Below the pieces are notes generated by a model, which saw only the letters and a program-made list of their open reading frames with translations, searched no databases and was not told the origin of the DNA. A DNA stretch of 64,000 bases from Flavobacteriales bacterium UBA1494 (GTDB taxonomy: Bacteria; Bacteroidota; Bacteroidia; Flavobacteriales_E; Vicingaceae): assembly GCA_905182175.1 (NCBI GenBank), contig CAJJAT010000003.1, positions 186,001 through 250,000 of the forward strand, in the 5' to 3' direction. The position numbers and the translations under genes were made by a program. The number at the start of each line of letters is the position of its first letter. Positions within the stretch are counted from its first letter, which is position 1. Below are positions 53,631 to 61,490 of the stretch, piece after piece.

Positions 53631-54962
53631 ATGAAGAAAAGAATTGTACTTGCCATGAGTGCTTTATTTGCCTTTGGAGGTTATACTCAGGCGCAGTCTA
53701 ACAAAATTGATTTTGTAGAATACGACCTTGAAAATGGGATGCATGTTATTTTACATCAAGATAAGTCTACCCCTATTGTGGCAGTTTCTGTGTTGTACCA
53801 TGTTGGGTCAAAAAATGAAGATCCAAGTAGGACAGGTTTTGCTCACTTTTTCGAACACCTGTTGTTTGAAGGTTCAGAGAACATTGGGAGAGGAGAGTTT
53901 TTTAAAATTGTTCAAGGTAATGGAGGAGTGTTAAATGCCAATACATCATTTGACAGAACCTATTATTTTGAAGTGCTTCCATCCAATCAATTAAAGTTGG
54001 GCTTGTGGTTAGAATCTGAACGATTATTACACGCTAAAATTGATCAAGAAGGGGTTGAGACTCAAAGAGGAGTTGTAAAAGAAGAATTGAAGCAACGAAA
54101 TGAAAATACTCCATATGGAACTATTTTAAATGAAACATTTGGTCATGCTTTTGTGGAACATCCATACCGCTGGACACCGGGTGGCTCTCCTGAATATATC
54201 AATAAAGCAGAGCTTTCTGAATTCATGGATTTTTACAAGACCTTCTATGTTCCAAACAACGCAACTCTATCAATTGCCGGCGACATTAATATTTCCGAAG
54301 CAAAAAAGTGGATTAAAGATTATTTCGGTTCTATTCCTAAGGGAACAAAAGAAATCCCAAGACCTACTGTTGTAGAACCAAAGAAAACGGCAGAGGTTAG
54401 GGACACAATTTACGATAATATTCAACTGCCTGCGGTAGTTATGGGATATCATATGCCGGCACAAGGAACTGCTGATTATTATGCTATGAGCATGCTTTCT
54501 CAGTTGTTATCTCAAGGAGAAAGCTCTCGTTTTCAAAAGGAGATTAAAGATGAAAAACAGAAGGCCTTGTACGTAGGTGCCTTTCCGTTACCAACAGAAG
54601 ATCCAGGTTTAGCGTTAATGTTTGGAATTACAAACATGGGAGTTACTCCAATTGAATTAGAGGAAGCTATGGATTTGGAAACAAATAGAGTAAAGGAGGA
54701 ATTGATTTCGGACCTGGAATTTCAAAAGCTAAAAAATCAAGTTGAAAACGACTTTATCAGCGGAAATTCAAGTGTACAAGGTTTAGCTGAAAACTTAGCT
54801 AATTACCATGTTTATTATGGTGATGCTAATTTGGTAAATACTGAAATTACTAGATACATGAAAGTGACGAAAGAGGACATTCAAAAAGTAGCCCAAAAAT
54901 ACTTGACGAATGAAAATAGAGTCGTGCTCTATTATTTACCAAAAGCACAACAAGCAAATTAG
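53631..54962 (+). CDS. M16 zinc peptidase, active subunit
   Basis: The 443-residue protein has a signal peptide (ending TQAQ) and the inverted zinc site H72-F-F-E75-H76 (AHFFEHLLFEGS), with the second glutamate likely in VVKEELKQRN. These are catalytic residues of pitrilysin-type (M16B) peptidases, acting in the periplasm. It pairs with the inactive-type subunit encoded 25 bp downstream, as M16B proteins often work as heterodimers. A TAATTTCG element lies about 30 bp before the start. Confidence 0.92.
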   Translation: MKKRIVLAMSALFAFGGYTQAQSNKIDFVEYDLENGMHVILHQDKSTPIVAVSVLYHVGSKNEDPSRTGFAHFFEHLLFEGSENIGRGEFFKIVQGNGGVLNANTSFDRTYYFEVLPSNQLKLGLWLESERLLHAKIDQEGVETQRGVVKEELKQRNENTPYGTILNETFGHAFVEHPYRWTPGGSPEYINKAELSEFMDFYKTFYVPNNATLSIAGDINISEAKKWIKDYFGSIPKGTKEIPRPTVVEPKKTAEVRDTIYDNIQLPAVVMGYHMPAQGTADYYAMSMLSQLLSQGESSRFQKEIKDEKQKALYVGAFPLPTEDPGLALMFGITNMGVTPIELEEAMDLETNRVKEELISDLEFQKLKNQVENDFISGNSSVQGLAENLANYHVYYGDANLVNTEITRYMKVTKEDIQKVAQKYLTNENRVVLYYLPKAQQAN

Positions 54963-54987
54963 TTTAGTTAAAAGAAAGAAGTAAAAG

Positions 54988-57051
54988 ATGAAAAAAATAT
55001 ACACACATTTAGTTGTTCTCTTGTTTAGCGGTGTAGTAACTGCTCAGGTTGATAGGAGTAAAATGCCGGAGCCAGGACCAGCTCCAGAAATTGAATTGGG
55101 AGAAACACAATCATTTACCTTAGAAAATGGATTAAAGGTCTTTGTAGTGGAAAATCATAAATTGCCAAAAGTGTCCTTTTCGCTGCAATTCGACAATGAC
55201 CCCATTTTAGAAGGAGATAAAGCAGGTGCTGCTCAAATGGCCGGGGATTTACTCTCGAAAGGAACTGTAACAAGAACAAAAGATGAATTGAATTTTGAGG
55301 TGGATTTTATAGGAGCTCGCTTCTCTACTTCAGCAGGTTCAATTTATGGTTCAGCTTTGAAGAAGCATCAAGAAAAACTGCTTGACATTATGTCTGATGT
55401 GGTTAAAAATTCTGTGTTTAAAACAGAAGAGTTGGAAAAATTGAGAACTCAGTACATTTCAGGAAAACAAACAGAGAAGGATGATCCTGATGTAATTGCA
55501 GCAAATGTACAACGTGTTTTATTGTTTGGCAAGGATCATCCTTACGGTGAAATTACCACAGAGGAATCATTGCAGAAAATTCAGTTAGCAGACGTTAAGA
55601 ATTATTATAACACTTACATGAAACCAAACGTTGCATACCTAGCAGTTGTTGGAGATATTGATGTTAAAGAAGCGAAAATAGTAATTAAAAAACATTTTAA
55701 TGATTGGGTAAAAGCTGATGTTCCTAAACACACCTATGCTATGCCTGTAGTACCTAAATCGATGAAAGTTGTGTTGGTACATAAACCTGGCGCTGTGCAA
55801 TCGGTGATCTCGGCAGTTAATATTGTAAACCTAAAGCCAGGTAGCGAAGATGCTATAAAAGCAAGCATTGCAAATGGTCTTTTAGGAGGAGGGTTTGTGT
55901 CTAAATTAAATTTGAATTTAAGAGAAGCTCATTCTTATACTTATGGAGCAAGATCTAGTATAAGTTCTGATAAATTAGTGGGTGATTTTGTTGCATCTGC
56001 TAGCGTAAGAAACGAGGTTACCGATAGCGCGTTGGTTGAAATGTTAAAAGAAATAAGCAACATGAGAGCTGGAAAAGTAACTGCCGATGAGTTAGAATCT
56101 ACTAAAAAATATAAAGCAGGTACTTTTGCAATAGGGTTAGAAAACGCTCAAACTAGAGCGCGTTATGCTGTTAACATTGAGAAGTACGGTTTAGATAAAG
56201 AGTATTATGCAAATTACTTGAAAAATGTATCAGCAGTAAATTTAGAAGATGTAAAAGAAATGTCTCAGAAGTACATAAATCCTTCAAGTGGATACATTGT
56301 AGTTGTTGGAAATAAAGAGGCGATTTTAGAAAAAGTGAAAGCATTTGCTCCCGGGGGGAAAGTGATTTTAATGGATTCTAATGGAGATATGGCGACGGAG
56401 AATACCTTAAAACCCGCTCCAGCAGGAATGGATGCCAAAGCGGTTATCAATAAATACATTGATGCGGTGGGTGGAGCCAAAAATTGGTCAAAACTTACAG
56501 GGATAAAAACTGAAATGACCACTACCATGCAAGGCATGCCGTTGACCATAACGACCATTTCTACAGCTGAAAATAAATCCGCAATGGAAATTGCAATGAA
56601 TGGAAATGTCATGCAAAAAATTATTTTCGACGGTGAGAAAGGTGCGATGATACAAGGCGGTAAATCAACACCATTTGAAGAGGACAAAAACAAGGTAACT
56701 GCGGAAGAAACAAGCATGTTTCCCGAAGCTAATTACTTGAACGAAAACTATAAAGTAGAGTTAAAAGGAGTAGACATTCAGAATGATGAAGATGTTTATG
56801 TCGTAACCATCACAAAACCTAGTGATGCAGTAATGACAAACTATTATTCTGTTACAAGCGGTTTCTTAATTCTTTCACAGGAAGCGAATGAGGAAGGAAT
56901 GTCGGAGTCATTGTATTCGGACTACAGAGAGGTTAATAAGATTAAAGTTCCACATCTAATTCTGAGAAATTTTGGTCCCCAAAAGATGGAATTGAAAGTT
57001 GAAAAAATTGAATTAAATCCGGAAGTAGAGCTTGAAACATTTATGTTTTAG
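54988..57051 (+). CDS. M16 peptidase-like, non-catalytic subunit fused to a LolA-like domain
   Basis: The 687-residue product has a signal peptide (ending VTAQ). The M16 fold covers about residues 35-460, but where HxxEH is expected there is AGAAQMAGDLLSKGTVTRT, so it lacks the zinc site. The C-terminal 220 residues (VINKYIDAVGGAKNW onward) resemble LolA/outer-membrane lipoprotein-sorting-like beta folds. The two genes probably form one enzyme complex, with this one as the substrate-positioning half. The function of the C-terminal domain is unproven. Confidence 0.85.
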   Translation: MKKIYTHLVVLLFSGVVTAQVDRSKMPEPGPAPEIELGETQSFTLENGLKVFVVENHKLPKVSFSLQFDNDPILEGDKAGAAQMAGDLLSKGTVTRTKDELNFEVDFIGARFSTSAGSIYGSALKKHQEKLLDIMSDVVKNSVFKTEELEKLRTQYISGKQTEKDDPDVIAANVQRVLLFGKDHPYGEITTEESLQKIQLADVKNYYNTYMKPNVAYLAVVGDIDVKEAKIVIKKHFNDWVKADVPKHTYAMPVVPKSMKVVLVHKPGAVQSVISAVNIVNLKPGSEDAIKASIANGLLGGGFVSKLNLNLREAHSYTYGARSSISSDKLVGDFVASASVRNEVTDSALVEMLKEISNMRAGKVTADELESTKKYKAGTFAIGLENAQTRARYAVNIEKYGLDKEYYANYLKNVSAVNLEDVKEMSQKYINPSSGYIVVVGNKEAILEKVKAFAPGGKVILMDSNGDMATENTLKPAPAGMDAKAVINKYIDAVGGAKNWSKLTGIKTEMTTTMQGMPLTITTISTAENKSAMEIAMNGNVMQKIIFDGEKGAMIQGGKSTPFEEDKNKVTAEETSMFPEANYLNENYKVELKGVDIQNDEDVYVVTITKPSDAVMTNYYSVTSGFLILSQEANEEGMSESLYSDYREVNKIKVPHLILRNFGPQKMELKVEKIELNPEVELETFMF

Positions 57052-57073
57052 TCGACCCTGAAAATGGTTTGAG

Positions 57074-57108
57074 TGGCCTATTCAAATTTTATATGAATAG
57101 GCCATTTT
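57074..57108. terminator. Bidirectional intrinsic terminator
   Basis: TGGCCTATTCA (57074-57084) pairs perfectly with TGAATAGGCCA (57094-57104) around a 9-nt loop, followed by TTTT. It can end both the M16 operon and the convergent flavin reductase transcript. Confidence 0.85.
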
Positions 57109-57113
57109 CAGTT

Positions 57114-57740
57114 TTAGAATTTTGGTAAGCGATCAATTCTTGCATATGGAAAATTGCCTACTTCTTCTACTTTATGGTATCTGTTTAAGCCTGAAATAGC
57201 GACTGTCTCAATTGAGTTTAAGTTTAATTGGCCATTATCCGTTAACGCCTTCTCTTCCACGTAAACGTTTTCAATTGACCCAACAATAAGCATTGTGTCA
57301 TTAAGTTCTATCTCTATAATCTGCTCTAAATGCATTGCCATTTTTAATTTACTTTCCTTTAAAAATGGTGCTTCAAAGTTGTTCAAGTATTCAGGTGTTA
57401 GTTTACACGCTTCAAACTCAGAAACAATTGCAGCGAAATTTGCAGAAGTGTAATGTGCCTTTTCAGCAATTTCTTCGGAAACACTGTTAATGGTGAATTT
57501 CTTTGATTGCTTCATATTGGTCAATGTATTTCTTGGTACCGAAGCAGGACGCATAATAAAGGCCAATAGCGCGGGATTTGCTCCTAAGTGCACTACTGAA
57601 CTAAAGATAGCAAGGTTCTCGCCGTGTTCTCCTCTTGTGCCAATTAAGTTAGCTGACTTATATCCGCTTACTGAGTTAATGAGGTTTAACCTGTAAATCT
57701 TGTCTAGTGCCTTTATTTCTTCTTTGCTAAAACTTTTCAT
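57114..57740 (-). CDS. Flavin reductase domain protein
   Basis: The 208-residue protein carries the FMN-binding flavin-reductase-like fold (LIGTRGEHGENLAIFSSVVH, ALLAFIMRPASVPRNTLTNM, TINSVSEEIAEKAHYTSA). It may reduce FMN for a monooxygenase or act as a flavoprotein of unknown partner. No monooxygenase adjoins it. It is cytoplasmic. Confidence 0.8.
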   Translation of the reverse strand: MKSFSKEEIKALDKIYRLNLINSVSGYKSANLIGTRGEHGENLAIFSSVVHLGANPALLAFIMRPASVPRNTLTNMKQSKKFTINSVSEEIAEKAHYTSANFAAIVSEFEACKLTPEYLNNFEAPFLKESKLKMAMHLEQIIEIELNDTMLIVGSIENVYVEEKALTDNGQLNLNSIETVAISGLNRYHKVEEVGNFPYARIDRLPKF

Positions 57741-58540
57741 AGTGGTGTAACACAGAAAAGCCGATGTGGTTTTACTGAATGTGACGTTAAAAATTGATAG
57801 AAAACTTCATCTCTTTAAAATACAACCTACGTGTTTTTAATTTGAGCAAATATTTCGCTAGAACTCCTTGATAAAAACTATTATTTCCCTGTAGCTCCTT
57901 GATAAAAAACTATTTTTTATAAAAATAAATAGGCATAAAAGAATATTTGTGTTATGCTATTATTTACGGACAAACAAATCTCCCAAGCCACTGATTAAGC
58001 TCTGATTGAAAACCGATGACAGTGCATCTATAAGGGAACTGTCTCTATCTAGCCAGCTTGACTAAATGAAACGAAGGAATTGAGTTTTTTAATGACATAG
58101 CGGTTTAGAATTGGTGTTTCATACAGAGCGATTAGATGGTTTTATTTTAATATAAATAACATATGATGAGATAGTTGAACGCTCATAGCGACAGAGAGCT
58201 TTACAGATCTCAATCTAGCATCTTTATCTGGCATTGATCAAGTATTGAAAGTACCATGATTTACGTGAAGCGATTAAAGTCGACGTTGCAGCCGAAGGGT
58301 AAGCCCTGCGTTATGCACAAAACTGACAAGCAGTTTGATCTGATGGAAATTTAATAGGTAGAAAGTAGGAAAATCTTGAGGAAACAGCAATTTAGCTAGT
58401 ATGCTTCTCAATAATGATGGGTATGTTAGCTAAATTAAGTGGCAGCTATTGTCTCTTATTCAACTCACTTGGCGAGCTATTGCAGACTATAATTTTATTG
58501 GGTTACTTTTAGAGTATGAATGTAAAACAAAAAAAATAAC
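57741..58540. other. Gene-free decayed gap with a short direct repeat
   Basis: No intact gene is present. A few short frames look coding-like, such as one with VKRLKSTLQPKGKPCVMH (from ATG 58256) and, one frame away, REAIKVDVAAEG followed by ALRYAQN, but none extends far and all are broken. This looks like ageing pseudogene DNA. Confidence 0.45.
57864..57914. repeat. Two direct repeats of CTCCTTGATAAAAACTATT
   Basis: The unit occurs at 57864-57882 and, with one extra A, at 57895-57914, 31 bp apart. Origin unknown. Confidence 0.7.
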
Positions 58541-58578
58541 CACAAAAAAAGCCCCACTCAGCGATGAATGGGGCTTTG
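58541..58578 (-). terminator. Intrinsic terminator of clpC
   Basis: On the minus strand AAAGCCCCA and TGGGGCTTT form a 9-bp stem around TTCATCGCTGAG, followed by a T-run, 20 bp after the clpC stop. Confidence 0.85.
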
Positions 58579-58597
58579 GTAATTGCATTTAAATTCG

Positions 58598-61231
58598 TTA
58601 TTTCAAGCTCGATTCATCTGCCGCTGTATCATCATCTTTTTTAGCTTCAGGAAGTGCTTTCGTTTCTTCTTGAAGTTTTATAGGTTTTATGATATCAATC
58701 TTAATGTTTTCTTTCTTCTCGTCTAACTTAATACTGATCATATCGCCGTCCATTAATCTAGACTGAATAATTTCTTCAGCTAATGGATCTTCTACATACT
58801 TTTGAATTGCTCTTGCTAACGGACGTGCTCCGTACTCCGGATCATATCCTTTGTCTGCAATAAAGCTTTTTGCGGGTTCAGAAATTTCTACAGTGAACCC
58901 CATTTCTCTAGTTCTGCTATATAAGCCTTCTAACTCAATATCGATAATTTCATGGATGTGTTCCTTTGTTAAGGAATTAAATATCATGATATCGTCAATT
59001 CTGTTTAAGAATTCAGGAGCAAATGCCTTTTTAAGCGCGGATTTAATTACACCACTAGCATAGCTATCTTTATTTTCCTTCTTTGCAGCTGTAGAAAATC
59101 CAACACCTTCTCCAAAATCTTTCAACTGTCGGGCACCAATGTTAGACGTCATTATGATAATGGTGTTCTTAAAGCTAATTTTTCTACCTAAACTATCTGT
59201 TACTTGTCCATCATCTAATACTTGCAATAACAAATTGTACACATCAGGGTGAGCTTTTTCTATTTCATCTAATAAAATAACAGAGTAGGGGCGTCTTCTC
59301 ACTTTTTCGGTCAATTGACCACCTTCTTCATAACCAACGTATCCCGGAGGTGCACCAATTAATCTACTTACCGCAAACTTTTCCATGTACTCACTCATGT
59401 CTATTCGTATGAGCGCTTCGTCATTGTCGAATAGGTGTCTTGCCAATACTTTAGCTAACTGAGTTTTACCAACTCCTGTAGGGCCTAAGAATATAAAAGA
59501 ACCAATTGGCTTATTTGGATCTTTTAAACCTGCACGGTTTCTTTGAATGGCCTTCACCACTTTTTGAATGGCTTCTTCCTGACCAATCACCTTATCGTGA
59601 ATGTCGTCGTACATTTTTACAAGTTTCTTACCTTCTTTTTGAGCAACCCTTTTCATAGGTATACCAGTCATCATGGCAACAACTTCTGCAACATCTTCCT
59701 CTGTGACTGTTTCTCTGTGGCTTTTTGTTTCTTCTTCCCAAGCAGCTTTTGCTTTGTCCAAAGCTTCAGTTAATTGTCTTTCAGAGTCTCTTAAACGAGC
59801 AGCCTCCTCATATTTCTGACTTCTTACAACAAGGTTTTTTTCTACTTTAACTTCTTCAATTTGACCTTCAATGTCAATTATATTTTGAGGAACCTTAATG
59901 TTAGTAATGTGTACTCTAGAACCCGCTTCATCTAATGCGTCAATTGCTTTGTCTGGCAAGTGACGATCTGACATGTAACGATCCGTTAACTTAACACAAG
60001 CCTTTAGCGCTTCTTCCGTATAATTTACATTGTGATGCTCTTCGTATTTATCTTTAATGTTGTTTAAGATCTGGAATGTTTCTTCTGGGGAAGTTGGTTC
60101 AACCAATACTTTTTGAAACCTACGTTCTAATGCACCATCCTTTTCAATGTGCTGTCTATGCTCATCTAAAGTTGTAGCTCCAATAACTTGTATTTCGCCC
60201 CTCGCCAAAGCTGGCTTAAACATGTTAGACGCATCTAAAGAACCGGAAGCTCCACCTGCACCAACAATAGTATGGATTTCATCAATAAAAAGAATGATGT
60301 TTGGAGATTTCTCCAATTCATTCATTACTGCTTTCATACGTTCTTCAAACTGTCCACGGTATTTTGTGCCTGCTACTAAAGAAGCTAAATCAAGCGTAAC
60401 TATTCGCTTGTTAAAAAGTACTCTTGATACTTTCTTTTGAATAATTCTCAAGGCTAAACCTTCAGCAATAGCAGATTTACCAACACCAGGTTCACCAATT
60501 AAAATGGGGTTATTTTTCTTTCTTCTTGAAAGAATCTGTGAAACTCGCTCAATCTCTGTTTCTCTACCAACAATAGGATCCAATTTGTCTTCTTCAGCCA
60601 TGGAAGTTAAGTCTCGGCCAAAGTTATCTAGCACTGGTGTTTTTGATTTTGAATCTCCTCCTTTCGGAGAACCCGACCCACCGCTAGGTCTTCCACTGCT
60701 AGCACCACCACCTGCGCCCATGAAGCTGCCGGAGTCATCATCATCATCATTTGATTGACCAGGAATCTCATTTCGTGGACTAGAGGTTGGTTTGTTTGAA
60801 AGAATGCTTTCTAGCTCATCTTTTACAGATTCATAAAATACATTTTGTTCTTCTAATGCTTGAGTAGCAATGTTATTCGCATCCTTAAGTATAGAAAGTA
60901 ATAAATGCTCCGTTCCGATCAAACTTTGGTTAAAAAGCTTTGCCTCTAAGTACGTTATTTTTAGAACGCGCTCCGCCTGTTTTACCAAGGGAATGTTAGA
61001 CAGATGATTTATTGAACTATTGCCGACTTTAGTTGAGCTTTCAATGCGTCTTCTCAACTCATTTAAATCAGCTCCCAAAGAATTTAAAATTTGAATCCCG
61101 CTTCCTTGCCCTTCTCTAATCATACCTAACAATAGATGCTCTATGCCTATATAATCATGACCTAATCGTAAAGCCTCCTCTCTACTATAAGTAATGACAT
61201 CCTTTACTCGCTGTGAAAAATTAGATTCCAT
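58598..61231 (-). CDS. clpC: ClpC ATP-dependent chaperone/protease subunit
   Basis: The 877-residue protein shows the ClpC layout: N-terminal double Clp-N repeat (residues 1-145, DYIGIEHLLLGMIREGQ and TEHLLLSILKD), a Gly/Ser/Asp linker, the first AAA+ domain with GEPGVGKS, a UvrB/C-like middle coil (VVRSQKYEEAARLRDSERQL), and the second AAA+ domain with GPTGVGKT. It unfolds substrates for ClpP in the cytoplasm and helps in protein quality control. The length is slightly above typical ClpC. It is transcribed away from gyrA, with a candidate TATCTTTG promoter at 61317-61324. Confidence 0.95.
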   Translation of the reverse strand: MESNFSQRVKDVITYSREEALRLGHDYIGIEHLLLGMIREGQGSGIQILNSLGADLNELRRRIESSTKVGNSSINHLSNIPLVKQAERVLKITYLEAKLFNQSLIGTEHLLLSILKDANNIATQALEEQNVFYESVKDELESILSNKPTSSPRNEIPGQSNDDDDDSGSFMGAGGGASSGRPSGGSGSPKGGDSKSKTPVLDNFGRDLTSMAEEDKLDPIVGRETEIERVSQILSRRKKNNPILIGEPGVGKSAIAEGLALRIIQKKVSRVLFNKRIVTLDLASLVAGTKYRGQFEERMKAVMNELEKSPNIILFIDEIHTIVGAGGASGSLDASNMFKPALARGEIQVIGATTLDEHRQHIEKDGALERRFQKVLVEPTSPEETFQILNNIKDKYEEHHNVNYTEEALKACVKLTDRYMSDRHLPDKAIDALDEAGSRVHITNIKVPQNIIDIEGQIEEVKVEKNLVVRSQKYEEAARLRDSERQLTEALDKAKAAWEEETKSHRETVTEEDVAEVVAMMTGIPMKRVAQKEGKKLVKMYDDIHDKVIGQEEAIQKVVKAIQRNRAGLKDPNKPIGSFIFLGPTGVGKTQLAKVLARHLFDNDEALIRIDMSEYMEKFAVSRLIGAPPGYVGYEEGGQLTEKVRRRPYSVILLDEIEKAHPDVYNLLLQVLDDGQVTDSLGRKISFKNTIIIMTSNIGARQLKDFGEGVGFSTAAKKENKDSYASGVIKSALKKAFAPEFLNRIDDIMIFNSLTKEHIHEIIDIELEGLYSRTREMGFTVEISEPAKSFIADKGYDPEYGARPLARAIQKYVEDPLAEEIIQSRLMDGDMISIKLDEKKENIKIDIIKPIKLQEETKALPEAKKDDDTAADESSLK

Positions 61232-61316
61232 ATTATTCGTTCTTTATTTATTAAACGTTTTTGAAGGCCATTTGGTTGTAAAAAAAATAAATATTAACAA
61301 TCAAAAAGACCTTAAT

Positions 61317-61343
61317 CAAAGATATTTCAAGAGTGTCTAGCAA
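61317..61343 (-). promoter_or_regulatory. Candidate promoter of clpC
   Basis: On the minus strand TTG (61341-61343) and TATCTTTG (61317-61324) are separated by 16 bp. The -7 box is an exact TAnnTTTG match. The leader to the ATG at 61231 would be about 80 nt. Confidence 0.45.
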
Positions 61344-61490
61344 AAGCCGAACCAAATCACTTTTATCAACAAAATTTTGTTAGTATTTAGTGCCTTTTTA
61401 AGCCTCTGAACGCATTATTATTCCTTAATTTAGTAGATATGTTCATGCGGGAAAATTTCGCAGAATAAAGCACTAAAGAAGACTGTAAAA

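Noticed and set aside
57864-57914. Short CRISPR array
   Set aside because: Only two imperfect units, AT-rich, with no third repeat and no cas genes.
60721-60760. ATC microsatellite inside clpC
   Set aside because: It encodes the Asp-rich linker between the N-domain and first AAA+ domain, normal for ClpC.
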